This document shows, piece by piece, positions 1-12,557 of a DNA stretch of 64,000 bases. A model generated the notes under the pieces. That model worked only from the letters and a program-made list of their open reading frames with translations, was not told the DNA's origin and did no database searches. How positions within the stretch are numbered: the stretch's first letter is position 1; each line of letters starts with the position of its first letter. Source of the DNA: Bettongia penicillata ogilbyi. Taxonomy: Eukaryota > Chordata > Mammalia > Diprotodontia > Potoroidae. The position numbers were made by a program, and so were the translations under genes. The stretch spans positions 6,440,389 through 6,504,388 of the forward strand of contig JAJHZJ010000808.1 of the NCBI GenBank assembly GCA_023548195.1, in the 5' to 3' direction.

Positions 1-262
1 TCACCCCAGTCCTGCTCAGGGTCCCATCTGTGCTGGCACAGCCTACGCTGGACTCTTTCTTGCTGTCAGCACTGCACAACAGATGTTTCCTGTTGACTTT
101 CCAGACTGTCTTGAGCTGGAGATGTGTTTTACACCTTCATTCTGTGGGTTCTGCAGCTCTCAAATTTGTTTAGAGTCATTTTTTACAGGTATTTGGCTGG
201 GCTTGTGGGGAGAATTCTAGCAAGTCCCTGCTTCTACTCCACCATCGTAGCTCTGCTCCCTG
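1..262 (-). mobile_element. 5' end of a minus-strand L1/HAL1-family element, continuing off the left edge
   Basis: This block aligns by eye with the 5' UTR ends of the minus-strand copies that finish near 24083 and 61535. Shared landmarks are a CTGTGGGTTCTGCAGCTC stretch, a T-run followed by ACAGGTATTTGGCTGGGCTT, and a GCTCTGCTCCC edge. The edge is the element's 5' terminus, so the body lies to the left of the window. Only 5' UTR is visible, so full L1 and ORF2-less HAL1 cannot be told apart. Confidence 0.6.
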
Positions 263-267
263 CTCTT

Positions 268-540
268 CATTTTCATAAGCATTTATTAAGGTCCTGTTAT
301 ATGCCAGACACTGTACTAAGTGCTTTACAATGATTATCTCATTTGATCTTCATGAGAACCCTGTGAGCTAGGTGCTGTTATGATCTCCATTTTATATTTG
401 AGAAAATGGAAGCAGATAGAGATGAAGTGACTTGTCCAGAATTACAGAACCGGGAAGTATTTGAGGCTGGATTTGAACTTAGGTCTTTCTGTCTTCAGGA
501 CTATTGCTATATCTATCCGCTATACTACAAAGCTAATTTT
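268..540 (-). repeat. MIR-like SINE, minus strand
   Basis: The segment reads as the reverse complement of a MIR/CORE-SINE. It starts with a GCATTTATTAAGG tail and an ACACTGTACTAAGTGCTTTACA core. A GAGAAAATGGAAGCAGA region follows, then a GCTGGATTTGAACTTAGGTC box B in antisense. It is strongly diverged. Confidence 0.65.
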
Positions 541-1240
541 CCATCATAGTCTTACTGGTTCCACTACATGATTCTCTAAACTTGCCCAAGGGCCTAATAT
601 TTGAGAGGGTATCATATGCAAATAGGATTAATGACTCTAGAAGGTAGCACTAGGAGCTCTGAGTTTAAGTTGCCAGGAAGCAGATTTTTGTATCATTAAT
701 GTACTGCCTAACAATGAGAACTATTCAAAAATAGAACAGGCTGCCCCAGAAGGCAGTAGCTTTTCCTTTCTGAGCTATTTGGAAGCAAAGGTGGAATGAT
801 AATTTGTGAGGGATATTGAGATGGGGTCCCTTTGCAGACATTATTGGATCAGCTGGCTTTTGAGATTCCTTCTGTTCTGAGCTTCAGTGAATCTTTGAAA
901 ATGGATGAAATATTTAAGAGCAGTATGAAAAAATGAGATGTCAGTTTTGTTAGAAGTTAGCAAAGATCTAAGGGCTTTGTTTCTCCCAGAAAATTGAAAT
1001 ATATAGCAAGCCCTGCATATTTCCTATCATTCCCACTGTGCCAAAAAACAAAACAAGAATAAACAAAAACAGCAAGCCTAAGACAAAACAAGTTCCCTTG
1101 CATTGTGGAATAAAACTGATCTAAACTCTCCTTTCACTTCAGAGAATGTTCTATTATTAAAAGTAAATAAGTAGTTTACTCACATATTAATATAGTTTTG
1201 AAACGGGTAACCAACTGTCAAAATAGGGAGCATTTTATAT
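541..1240. other. No recognised feature
   Basis: I see no convincing repeat, coding exon or RNA gene in this AT-rich stretch. Confidence 0.5.
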
Positions 1241-1385
1241 GGATGTTGAATCAGAGGACCTGAGTTCAAATCCTAGTTCTGCCACTTATTTTCTTAGTGA
1301 CTTTTATGTCTGGGTCTCAATTTCTGCTCCTGTAAAATGAGGGGCAGGGGCAGACTACACAGCTCCTGACTTCCCTTCCAGTTCT
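1241..1385 (+). repeat. MIR-like SINE fragment, plus strand
   Basis: CCTGAGTTCAAATCCTAGTT is a tRNA-type box B. It is followed by TCTGCCACTTA and GTAAAATGAGGGGCAGG, the usual order in a sense-strand MIR. Confidence 0.6.
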
Positions 1386-1673
1386 CTGGCTACTTGAAAG
1401 CATTTGGCAGGCATCCAACATATGTCATCATTGCTAATTAGGGATAAAAATCGATTGGCCTTGGAATTTTCCTCCCTCTGTTGGTCTCTTTCTGATGTCA
1501 AGAGACACTGAGGGAGATCCTTACTTGTTTGGAATAAACCTATCTTTTGCCCTCGTGGGGACTTTGTGGGGGATGTGAAAAAAATGGAAGAAAGGATGAG
1601 CAGGTGTAGGTGGGCAGCATCTTTGGAGGGTATATCCATGTTGATGAGATCACAGATCTCATATTCTTATTTG

Positions 1674-1709
1674 AGTGTGTGTGTGTGTGTGTGTGTGCAT
1701 GTGTGTGTT
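1674..1709. repeat. (TG)n microsatellite, slightly interrupted
   Basis: Alternating TG with a single GCA interruption. It makes short spurious frames in both directions. Confidence 0.9.
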
Positions 1710-4700
1710 TGCTCATTTGAATGTGTGTGGAGTATGTGTATATACTCACACACAAAAATGCACAAAACTCCTTTTATAGTAAAGTTGAGATTTGTGTTAT
1801 CTTTATCAGTAGCATTAATAATTGTGTGTATTTCTTTATGGTTTCTAAAATACTCTAGGTACTGACTTATTCTCATAGCATCCCAATGAGGTGATTTTTG
1901 ATAACCCTGACAAATACCCAAGATAATTCATTAGATAAGGTCTAAGAAACAACTTCTTAGAATTTGCGAATTCAAATAATTTGCTTAAGGATCTAGGAAT
2001 CATCCTAAAGTAATTCATTCTTATCCCCCGAGCTCTCTTCTATTTCCTAGTGATAAGTACATTCAGTGTCTAGACATCTGATCAGAAACAAAAGAATCAG
2101 AGATATTGATATTGATGCTGCCCAAGGGTAACAGTAGTTTTGCTTGACCTGGAATGCTCTAGGATGGAGAAAGTTTAACACTCTTGGATTCATCCTCACC
2201 CTGTTACTTATATTTATCCTTAACTCTCATCTTTCTATCCTTTTCCTACTATTTCCTACTCCTACTATTTCCTATGCCTACTATTTCCTACTATTTGGTA
2301 TGTGTTATGTTTGATGGGTAGATAAAATTTTATCAAAGTGACCAAGATATATTTTACATATTGCAATCTTGTATATTTTTTAGGCTGTAAAAGTAAAAAA
2401 AGAGACAGATTCATAATATCATATTTTCTTCCATGTCGTAGAAGTTGGACAAACTTAGTTAACCAAAATCATTATCTAATATATCCCCTAAGCACCGAAA
2501 CCTATTTAAACAGATTTTTTGGTAAACTAGGACAGTTTACAGATTAAATTCTATTTGGAAGGTTCACAATTCAGGGGGAAGATTTACATGTAACTAAGAT
2601 AACCAAGGAGTTGGGGACAATTGAAATGAAGAAATGGAAATAGATGTTATTTAAAGTCTCTTCCAGTTCTAAATCTATGATCCTATGATCACTAAAGCTT
2701 CTTCCATTTTAAAATATAGTGGTTCTATAATCTTGTGTAATTCATAAACTGAAGGATATTCGCAAAATTACACCATGCTTTTATCAGTCTCCAAATACTA
2801 GCTGCCATAAACCCTTCTTTTTCACCAATATCTGACTGTGAATTCTATATGACTATGACTTATGAAATATCATTACCTTGGAAATACTTGAAAAAACTTG
2901 AAAGTTAATGGAAATATAGCACTTATCATATGTTAAACATTTAAAATATGCCACCAGAATGACTTCCATGCAAATAATGTAGAGGAAATTTAAAAATACA
3001 TACATATACCTATATACAAATAAAGATGTAGGTTTATGCTATACACATATATAATTATTAAAGCTAAAACTACATTCAGGCTTTTGGTGCACTCTGTGTG
3101 TATGCTTGCACCCAATCAGAAAAGAAGTTATGGGAACTTTTTGATTTTTTCATTTCCTTTTATTAATTTTTGTTATGGAAGAGAGATGCAATGGCCTTTC
3201 CCCCATAGGTAGGAGTTTATTGAGCTAGCTGAAAACTGTCCCATGGAATTCAAAAATTTCCTTAAGGCTTCAAAAATTCCTCAGATAAGAAGCCAAAAAA
3301 GGGAGTCAAGGCTTCTCAAATAATTTGACCCGCCTTATTTGAGGAAGGGATTCCATTGATGTGAACTTTGTAGGTGTATATAAAATTTCCCCTTTTCATC
3401 AGCCCATTCTGAATCTTCTCAGTGTAATTTAATCTGTACCCTGCCTTAGTTTACCTATTAAATCTGTTAGCTAGTGTTTCTTTCCTTGGAAGATATATGA
3501 GATTATGACTCTAACTACATTTGTCTAACTCATATGGCATGAAAGGAAGCATGGGATTATTAATCTTTTTAAACTTTGATGGCCCAAGAGGATGTATAAG
3601 GGTGCAATACGTAAAATAATTAGTTCTCTGTCTCTTTGACGTAATTTTGCCTATAAGAAGCCTTGTTAGAATCTTAAAATTATTCAGGGTCATTTTTCTA
3701 CCTCCTCTGAACCTGTTTAAGCATAATAAAGTCTAGACTTTTACCTCTATAATTTTTGCTTTGTGGTAGATCGATTTGGGCAGCAGTTACCGACCAAATG
3801 AACTCCAGAAGGAGATATTTCTTCCATAACAGTAGAGAAATCACTTATCAAAAATGAAGCAATAGATAGCTGGTACATACACTCACCCTGATCTTTCTCT
3901 TCCATTATAGCTTTTCAGGATTGGTGTCAACAAAGAGAAAAGCTGGACTAACCTCAGTATTTTATTGTGCCCACATAGTTCTGACTGAAAGCTATGGGAA
4001 ATAAGTTTGCTCCACATGCATAGTTCCATTTGAATTTTCTCTTTGTATACAGAGCCAGATTCAGTATAATACATTCCATTCTCCTTCATATCTATGATGC
4101 TCACGTATTCCACTCCTCTATCATGCAAGGCTTTGGTTTCATTGTGTCCATACTAATGAAACCAACAGATCTTGCAAAGTCACTGTATCAGAAAATGAAT
4201 GTGATGCCTCAAGTGAGTAGTGCAAAAGACCTTTGCAAATCTGTATGTTTTCTAAATGCACGGGTAACCATCTAAATTATCTTTAGGAAGATAATTCCTA
4301 AAATGGGAGATTCTTTAGGAAGAATTTTCATATTAATCAGTCAAGAAACAATATTTCTCAGTGGGACTATTACTAATGTATCAAAAGAGACTTGAAAAAT
4401 AGTACAGCTTCAGCAAGCAGGACCTAAGAGAAATCTGGCTACATCCAAAGGAGTGTGTCCAGTACTTGGTAAATAGCAATACATGTATTTGGTCCTTTCA
4501 CTGGCTGAATAAATATGTTCTTGTGGAATAATAAAGTTATTTTAGAAGCACAGTAGTCAGTAATTTTATTATTGTCCAGTGAATAAGCCTGAAAGACCTA
4601 AATCCTAAACTGATTCTATTTATCTCCTACAAAACAGTCACATATTCATATGTCAAATTTTGGTTTTTCTAGTTTCATTTTCTAGAAATTAGCATCTCTC

Positions 4701-4764
4701 AATCCTTGAATTTTCCCACTAGGGAGAAGAAAGTTATATACTTAACATTGAGCCCTGAGCTCTT

Positions 4765-4766
<2 letters not shown>
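1710..4766. other. Repeat-poor region, no recognised feature
   Basis: This is AT-rich sequence with short local repeats, such as several CTATTTCCTA units near 2245-2300. I find no convincing exon, RNA gene or named transposon. The longest open frames (about 60-80 codons) have no recognisable domain and fit chance. Very old repeats may be hidden here. Confidence 0.45.

Positions 4767-4810
<44 letters not shown>
4767..4810. repeat. (AC)22 microsatellite
   Basis: A pure dinucleotide run of about 44 bases, followed by a TATATATG stretch. It sits just outside the L1 3' end that begins near 4845. Confidence 0.95.
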
Positions 4811-4812
<2 letters not shown>

Positions 4813-4844
4813 TATATATGTATCTATATACATACATATATAAT

Positions 4845-5610
4845 TACTCTGTTAATTATTTCCCAATTACATGTAAAAAAATTGACATTTTTAAGAATTT
4901 TGAGTTCCAAATTCTTTCCCTCCCTCCCAGAGTTCCCCTCCCTTGAGAAGACAAGCAATGTGATATTGATTATACCTGTGAGGTCATGCAAAATATATTT
5001 CCATATCAGCCATGTTGCAAAAGGAAATATAGATGAAAAACCCAAGAAAAATAAGTAAAAAAGTATGTTTCAGTCTGTATTCAGAGTTCATCAATTCTCT
5101 CTGGAGGTACATAGCATTTTTCATCGTGGTTCCTTTGGAATTGTCTTGGAGAATTGTCTTAGATTGTTGCCTTGATCAGAGTAGCTAAGTCTTTCATGGT
5201 TCATTATCCTTATAATATTGCTATTATGGTGTACAATATTCTCCTGGTTCTGCTCACTTCACTTTGCATGAATTCATATGTCTTCCCAGGTTTTTCCAAA
5301 ACCATCTTGTTCATCATTTTTTATAGCATAATAGTATTCCATCACAATTATATACCATAACTTGTTCAGCAATTCCCCAACTGATGGGCATCCCCTCATT
5401 TTCCAACTCTTTGCCACCACAAAAAGAAATACTGAAAATATTTTGGTATAAACAGATCCTTTCCCCTTTTCTTTGATCCCTTTAGGATAAAGATCTAGTA
5501 ATGATTTTACTGGGTTCAAAGGTATGATACCTTGTTTTACGACTTTTTGGGTGTAGTTTCAAATTGTTCTCCATAATGATTGGACTAGTTTACAACTCTT
5601 GTACCCTGAG
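4845..5610 (-). mobile_element. L1 LINE 3' end (ORF2 C-terminus plus 3' UTR), minus strand
   Basis: The minus-strand frame 5274-5519 encodes the L1 ORF2 C-terminus. The key run is LWYIIVMEYYYAIKNDEQDG, matching the ORF2 ending conserved across mammals, after a YPKGIKE and VAKSWK region. The rest, down to about 4845, is 3' UTR with a purine-rich GGGAGGGAGGGAAAGAATTT core on the minus strand. The element is 5'-truncated. Its 3' UTR core resembles an internal part of the HAL1 3' regions at 14685-14790 and 21680-21835. Confidence 0.85.
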
Positions 5611-6175
5611 CTCTTGACTTCTCCTTAATTATACCTTGGTGCCACGTCAGTTTGGGAGGATTTCAAAGGCCCAAGGCCTTTGAGGTGTTTTGTTTTGTTT
5701 TGTTCTTTTGTTCCCCACACCTGGACCTTAGAGTTACAACAGCTCTCCCTGGTAGAGATGTTTGCATAATTCATCATTTGAAGTAATGGTCCTAGGACCG
5801 TTTCTCAGACCTGGGAAAGAAAGTTTGTTGATGGGAAAATAGAGTGCCCTGCATCTGAGTCTGGGGTCTGGAGTGATGCTTGACTATTTAGGCTATTGGC
5901 TCAGAGCCCGCAATGGATTTTTTTACTGATAATAACATTACTGGTTCACACATGTGCCTTTATATCCCTGAAATAAGCCCTACTTTACTCTCTAATTGTA
6001 AATCTTTCTTGGACATTCACTTCCTATACTTTTGAATTAGAACCTAGACAGTGATTTACTTTCCCTTACAATGTCAACCAGATGGAACCAGCCTCTAACC
6101 TGTGTTGGCCTCTGATAAGAATAGCTCAGGAAGTACTGAGCCTCCTCCCTCACTCCCTGATGATTTCTCTAGTAG
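5611..6175. other. No recognised feature
   Basis: Mixed sequence with a short TTTTG tandem near 5690. No exon or named repeat is visible. Confidence 0.45.
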
Positions 6176-6268
6176 AATATGAGGTCTTTGAGGTCAGTAA
6201 CTTTTTCATTTTTGTCTTTTTATTCTCAGCTGCTAGAACATTGTAGGTGATTAGGAAAATGACTTGAA
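6176..6268 (+). repeat. L2/MIR-type 3' tail fragment
   Basis: The order GAGGTCTTTGAGGTCAG, TTTTATTCTCAGCTGCTAGAACA and GACTTGAATTGAATTGT matches the 3' end common to L2-like and MIR-like elements in marsupials. Confidence 0.45.
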
Positions 6269-6916
6269 TTGAATTGTACAGACATTAAACTAAGATATTC
6301 ATTGAAAAGGAGGGCAGAGAGTAACAAATACCGGTATACTATAGGGACATTATTATAGAAATTTACAAAATTTACAATTTTGTACAAAGTACTCTCTTTT
6401 TGCTTCTGAGCTATCATGTTCCCAAATCACAGCCCAGCCTAAATCTAGGATTCTGTCATTCTTGAGAGAATTAAGATTGTTGTTCAGAATTGGCTGTTAC
6501 TGTTAACATTTCCTGTTACATCAATTGTGCATTTTCGTGCCCCTAGTTCATTCACTTCGCAACTTTTTTATTTGCCTCACACTGAGATAAAGCCTCTTTT
6601 GGCTGATAATTATGAATGATAATATTAATCCTTTTTCTTTTTTTTAAGAAAAAGCGTAAATAAAGATCTTAAATAACTTAGTCAAAGATGTGGTGCCTTT
6701 GACTACAACAGGACTTAGCTTTGAAATCTTCCCTTTGATCATGGAAATATTTGAACATTCAGTCAAATCTAATAGAAATGAAATTTAATCAGAATAAATA
6801 CAAAGACTAACCCTTGAGCTCAGGAAACTCGTTTTTTAAGTGTAATATGAGAGATGCATAGACAAACAGCAGTTGTCTGAAAAATATCTGGGAGTTATCT
6901 GCAAGCTTGATATGAA
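6269..6916. other. No recognised feature
   Basis: AT-rich; nothing identifiable. Confidence 0.45.
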
Positions 6917-7560
6917 TCAACAGTGATTCAGCAGTTCCAAAAAGCTAATGCAGTCTTGGGCTACATTAAAAAAGGCATAACTTCCAGGAATGAGGAGGTG
7001 ATAAGGTCTCCTTATACTCTGTACCTTGATCAGACCGTACATGGAGAACTGTGGGTTCAGTTCCGGGTGTTGCAGTTTAGGAAAGATGTTGATAAAGTAG
7101 AGAACATGCAGATGAGAGCAATAAATGTGGGTGAAAGGATTTGAACTCATAATCTGTAAAGATCATTTAACAGAATTGAAGATGTTTAGCTTGAATAAGA
7201 AAAGATTCAGGAAGATATCACTATCTTCAGATATTACATCGGAAGATCACAGCTGTCTGCTTTGGCTTCAGGGCAAAACCAAGAACATTAGGTGGAAGTT
7301 GGAGAATATGTATTTAGGTTTGAATTAGACAACAACATGGCAATTAAAGTTGTCTGAAGGTTGAACAGGCTCTTAGGGGACGTAGGACCTCTTCCTAAGC
7401 ATCCTGTTGAGGTCAGTCAAAGCTGTAGGACCACTTGACAGACAGTGGGGATTCTTTTTTGGATTCTAATTTTTGGCCTAAATTAGCCGGCCACCAAGCT
7501 TCCTTCCAATTTGGAAATTCTGTGATTATGTGACCATTTTTTTTTGTTTGGTTCTGATCT
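6917..7560 (+). mobile_element. CR1/L3-type LINE 3' end, plus strand
   Basis: The frame at 6923-7144 reads the typical C-terminal part of a CR1/L3 reverse transcriptase: LGYIKKGI, a GELWVQFRVLQFRKDVDKVE run and RAINVGER. The following 400 bases have the usual L3 3' order, with a TGTTTAGCTTGAATAAGAAAAG block and an ending near CCAATTTGGAAATTCTGTGAT. Stops and frameshifts show it is dead. It is 5'-truncated. Confidence 0.75.
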
Positions 7561-8609
7561 TGTCAGTCTATTCCTCTCTCCCCTATAGCTCACAAAATAA
7601 GCTCTTATTTTAGTATGACTGATTTTTTTTTAAAAGGCAATGCATCTCTTCACATTGTCTGTGTAGCTATATACATTTTCTATAATACAAAACATCATAT
7701 CACAAAATGCATTAACATTAAACAAAAATGGATTTCATCCCAGATGGCTTGGACACAGATATGCCCCATCCACTGCCCCATTCATAAGCTACAACTACTT
7801 TGATTATTCATCAGTTCTAATCAACACTGCCATGCCGTCCTTGGCACTGAAAGAAAAGACCACAATGACTCAGTGTTATATGCAAGGATATTGCTACCCA
7901 TAGGAAAGTAGAGTCTGAGCTGAGATTGTTCCTTAATTTAGAAGTTCAGTGGGTGACTGAGATTCTTAGACATAATATCCTTAGAGTATAAGAGATGGGA
8001 GTTTTGATGCAAATGAAAGTAATGATTTAATTCATGATAGGGAAGCCCTAAGGGAATTTGAAGTGAGACCAATGACCCCTACTACATATAGGCTCTTCAG
8101 AACATTCTAGACTTTGTAATTCTCCAGAGAAATTCAATAATGAATTCCCATTTGCATCATATGGACTTAAAATTCCCATGTGGCAACTATTCCTGGGATA
8201 TTATCCCTCTTTCTGTTTGTGGCTTAATAGCTGTAATAGAAATAGCTTTCACACCTTCAAAACAAAATTTGTGGTTTCAGGAGGAATTTGCTTTTTTTTT
8301 TTTTTTTTGCATGGAAGATCCTCTCCCACAAATCCTCTGTGTGGCTATTGCCCTTCAAATGCTATTTAAAATCATACCATGTTCAACATTTTCCAATGAG
8401 GGAGAGTTCTGACTGTAATAAGTGGCCTGTTGGGAATTGGTTAAGGGAAATTAAGCATATTATTTTAAGTACCCCCTAACACTGGCATCACTACCTCCTC
8501 CAAAGTCTAGGGATTCTACGTGTGATTCCACTGCTGTGGGAAACTCCTGAGTAAACAAACTTCCTCTCCAATGTAGATTGGCAGCTTCCTGCCATATAGC
8601 CTGACTTTT
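7561..8609. other. No recognised feature apart from a poly-T run near 8291-8308
   Basis: The poly-T slippage tract produces three overlapping 63-90-codon frames that share no protein signature. No exon is visible. Confidence 0.45.
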
Positions 8610-8742
8610 AGTCTTAGACATTAGCGTAGACTAGGGTACTGAGAGGTTGTACCTTATCCAGTTTTATACAATTGGTATGTGCCAAAGTCAAGACTTGAAT
8701 TCTTCCTGGCTTTCAGGCCAGCTCTATCCATCACACCATTCT
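8610..8742 (-). repeat. SINE/MIR fragment, minus strand
   Basis: GACTTGAATTCTTCCTGGCTTTC followed by GGCCAGCTCTATCCATCACACC is the antisense box B and box A end of a tRNA-derived SINE. Confidence 0.5.
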
Positions 8743-9494
8743 TCTTCCCACAGAACTCCTCTGAAAAGCTTCCACTTTGTGTCTGCCCTACTTAGCAATT
8801 TACTAGCTTTATTGGAAGCATGTATTGGGAAAAGTTTTTATTTTAATTTTTTTTTTGTCTTTGCCCAGTTATTCCTACAAGAATCTGAACAGTCCATCAG
8901 CATAGTTCTGTTGATAAGGGAAAAGTTAGTGCAGCCAGCCCCTATAGGAAAGAAGGCCACAGTAGCAGAGTCTTTAGCTTGACAAGTCCAAGCCTTGTCA
9001 GTATTGTCTACATATATAAAAGTAGGCTTCCTCTTATGCTAGGATATGAAACTTCCTAATTATACTAGTGACTTCAGAAATTGGAAATGAAGACTTTGAT
9101 TATTTCCATCCACTTTAAATTCACAGAGTTAACTTCTGTTACCTGGTAATGAAGGAGCTTTGGTTCGCTAATTCTGGGTGACAACTAGTAGAATATGAAG
9201 TGTAGAAAATGTATACCTTGCAGAGCAAGACATATCATCATCTTGCATTTTCAGTGCACAAGTTTGTTCCATTATCATTACATGTATCTTGCTGCTTTCC
9301 CTAAACTGGAAAATTTATATTCACAATAGTTTGTTGTTTTTTTTTAAATTGAGAGAATGTCATTGCAATTCAATAAATAGAGTTGCCTCTTCCCAAACAT
9401 ATGTGAGGCCAGTAAGAAAGGAAAGAACTGGAATTCAATTTATTTATCCTCTCTTAACTGCTGCTAATTTTCTAGAACTAGTTTATCAGTTCAA
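8743..9494. other. No recognised feature
   Basis: No repeat or exon recognised. Confidence 0.4.
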
Positions 9495-9645
9495 ATGAAT
9501 GAATGAATTTAAAAACATTTGTTAAAAACTCTTAATGTGTGCTCAAAACTGTACTAAGTGATGGAAATATAAATAAGCAAGACAGTCAAGAAGATTATGT
9601 TTCAGTAAAGAACTATAAGTCATTGAAATGAATGAAAAATGCTGA
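9495..9645. repeat. Diverged MIR-tail-type repeat
   Basis: GAATGAATTTAAAAACATTTGTTAAAAACTC, GTGTGCTCAAAACTGTACTAAGTG and ATATAAATAAGCAAGACAGTC follow the order of the marsupial repeat that reads GCATTTATTAAGCACCTACT in better copies. Confidence 0.45.
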
Positions 9646-12086
9646 GAGACAGAGTTTTGGGGTAATAATAAATCTTTAATTAGAGTAGCCAGCAATGAAT
9701 AAATTGGTGCTTCTCTTAGTAGCCAAAGATGCTGAAGGAGTCTCTGAAGTGCTGAAAATATTTTCTGAAAGAGAATTTCCCTAACAAGTAAAAACCAACT
9801 TTGATTAATGAGCATTTAATGAGGAAGTGTGCTAACAGTCATTAACTCTTCCTTCCAGATCTCTCTAGATGCTTTTCTTCTTCAAGAACTGGGTCACCGT
9901 AAACTGTAGTGAAGGAAATCAAGGAGAGAGGTTTCTTCCCTCAAGGTAAGGGCTCTCCCGGACTGGATTTTGTTTATGTCCTAAACATAAATTAGGCTTT
10001 TTGGGTGGGGTCCTGCCTAGATTGGTGGCATGTTCCTGTAGGGCTGGAAGTAATCTCATCAGGCAGTCCTGTCCTTCAGAGATGGGCTGACCTTAATTTG
10101 AGCTGGGATTCTAAACAGAAATTAGAAGATCCTAAATCAGGGTGAATTATAATTCTAACCATAGCCCTTACCAGAAATCAATGATTTAGTTTGATTAATT
10201 TGATTTCTGTCCTCAGAGCAAGAGTTGGAAGAGGGACCTGAGGTTAGAGGACAAAAAAATGGGATGATGCGCCTGAGATTAGGGCAAGGTAAAGTGAATG
10301 TTGACCATCACAGCCCAGAGTTACAGGGGTGGAACTTTTCAGTTAGAAGAGGAGGCTAAAGTGCCAGTGGTGTGGCATGGAGATGGTTGGGAAGTGGCAA
10401 TTTGGTCAATAAATATAAACTCAAAGAAAAAATTGTTTCTGACAAACTTGTGCCCAAAAATACAGAGTATATTACTAATATATTTTTCTTTTATAATAGA
10501 CTCTTAAGTCCCATCATGATCTCAGACTGACTGGAATGAAAGTCTAATGATTCTCTCAATTTATAATATGCTATAATCTATTTTTCTCATATTAAAGAGG
10601 AAAAGGAAACTAATGTCTCCATAAGAGATTTACTGAAAACTTTGAAAACCCACGTGAAAACAATTTCATTTTGTAAAAACAAAACAAAACACAGCACTAT
10701 TTGAAAAATAAAACAGAACACAACAGAATGCTATCTTACCAGCAGATTGTTCAAAATACTTATTGGTCTTCCTTCAAATACAAAATGTACTATTTCATTA
10801 GGGGAGCTCATGAACCTAGAGGATAATTATGTTATCAATTCTAAGGCTTTGTGCCAATGGTGCTACTTCCTCTGAGATAGTCCAGATGGACATTTTGTGG
10901 CACTGATTTTTTTTCTTTAATGCATTACTTTTATAAAGGGAATATAAGTAGGATACAGTTTTCAAAAAGAACACTCAAAATGACTAAACTATTTTGCTGT
11001 CATCAGAGAAAAATAATGTGTGTGGGAGCTTTTCTATTACTTCTTAGTAAATTGCCAAATATTACTTCAACTGATTAATTGTGTTGCATCATTATCAAAT
11101 GCTAAGTGATCAAACCCTATTAATTGCCAAAGTCTGTTAAATCAAAGATATTCCTAAGCAAGCATGTATTCCTGTTATTTTTCTTTTGAGATAGGCTATG
11201 ACGATAAAGGCATCTGAAAGATCTTTTAATCTAAATGTGGCACTAGTCAGGCAATTAGGAATTGATTATGAAAATTCACAGAGTAGCTTTGGTTGTGGTC
11301 AAGATCAGAGTGTGATTGTGGGCAATTTAGAATGTATCAGTATCGGTAATTAGGAGTCTTTATTTGAGTATGTGCATGAATAGATATATTTTGTTTCTAT
11401 GGTAGTTGACCTTTGTGCTAAAAAGTGTTATCTGAAATAATTTAAAATAGCTGGTATACTAGACAAATACAGTTTGAATAGTTAAATATATCAAGTTCTC
11501 TACATAGAAAAGATGTTTAAAATAGAAAAGTAAAACACAAGTAAAATCAAAAAATTTGGCGTTGACTCTTTTTATTTCTTTGTGCAGTAGAAAGCATAAT
11601 ATTGAAGGACAAAAAATGACTTTTACTGTTGTGATAGTCTGTTACATCAACTCAACACCATTTATTAAGGCTTTTGTTCTGATGAAGCCTAGGTAAGATA
11701 CACACATTTTCCACTTCAAAGAGAACAACAGAGCTCTGTAGACCAATCCAACATTCAAATTACTGTACAAAGCTCATTTATCTATACCACCTACTGCTAA
11801 TATATGAATTATTGAGTGAATCCTGATTTGTCAGATAACAGACCTTGTGCAGAAATATTTATTAATTTCCTTCAGTTCTTGACAATATTACTTAGCCTAT
11901 TAGAAGAGGAGGTGACTTTGGAATGGACAATCTCCTCATCTTTTTTCACTCTTCTCTAATCATTCACATCCCAAATCTCTTGAGAGTTTATATTCTTGGG
12001 ATTATCTATAGGCATTAGACATGAGAACACCTAGAAATCTGAAACATACAAAGTAGAGATACAAATATACTTAAGAAAGAAATTTA
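9646..12086. other. Repeat-poor stretch; possible conserved non-coding DNA at 11040-11400
   Basis: I recognise no transposon in these 2.4 kb, which is unusual for this window. The part at 11040-11400 has several TAATTG/CAATTA-type homeodomain core motifs and an ATCAAAG TCF-like motif. No exon with splice sites is apparent. Regulatory function is only a guess. Confidence 0.35.
12073..12086 (+). repeat. 5' target-site duplication of the HAL1 insertion
   Basis: AAAGAAATTTA (12076-12086) recurs at 15048-15058 after the A-tail. Extending left to 12073 gives TT|AAGAAAG, which resembles the L1 endonuclease target TT|AAAA. The leading A residues cannot be separated from the tail. Confidence 0.8.
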
Positions 12087-12120
12087 GGGGGGCGGAGCCA
12101 AGATGGCGGAGTAGAAGGAC
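12087..12120 (+). promoter_or_regulatory. L1-type promoter start with YY1-like site
   Basis: GAGCCAAGATGGCGGAGTAG at the extreme 5' end contains the AAGATGGCGG YY1 core. Human L1 carries a near-identical GAGCCAAGATGGCCGAAT at the same place, where YY1 sets the transcription start. The shared position suggests the same role here (inference). Confidence 0.7.
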
Positions 12121-12239
12121 GCACCTTTACGAGCTCCGAAACCACAGCCCATAGAATTAATGTAAAAAGAGACCCCCATAACTTCTGGACCACTGAAAGG
12201 TGTACAGAAACAGAGTGGAAGAGATTTCCGTTCCAGAGA

Positions 12240-12530
12240 GCCCTGGAGAGCCGTCCCCAGGGTCCGTCGCGCCCCGGAAAGCGGATCCCACCCCAGCGCT
12301 GCCCTGGCCGCGGCCCCAGAGAAGCTGACCCAAGCAGGCTTCAGGGACAGAAGCTCCGGCAGCTGGGAAAGTCCCTCCGCCCACAGAAGCTACAGGTCAG
12401 TGAGAAAGATGGCTGGCTGGCTGAGGGGAGCGGGGTGTCTCCGTGACTCGGGCCCCCTCGGGAGGAAGCGGTGGGAGCAGAGGCGGGGGCGGCGGCAGAG
12501 ACAGCAGCAGCACGGCTGCAGCGGTCCGGG
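12240..12530 (+). promoter_or_regulatory. CpG-rich part of the HAL1 5' UTR
   Basis: This is the only clear CpG cluster in the window, for example GTCCGTCGCGCCCCGGAAAG and CCGCGGCCCC. It sits in the promoter/5' UTR of the intact element. The two older minus-strand copies have mostly lost CpG, as expected after methylation decay. Confidence 0.7.
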
Positions 12531-12557
12531 ACTCCCCCAGCAGCAGGCAGGATCTTC

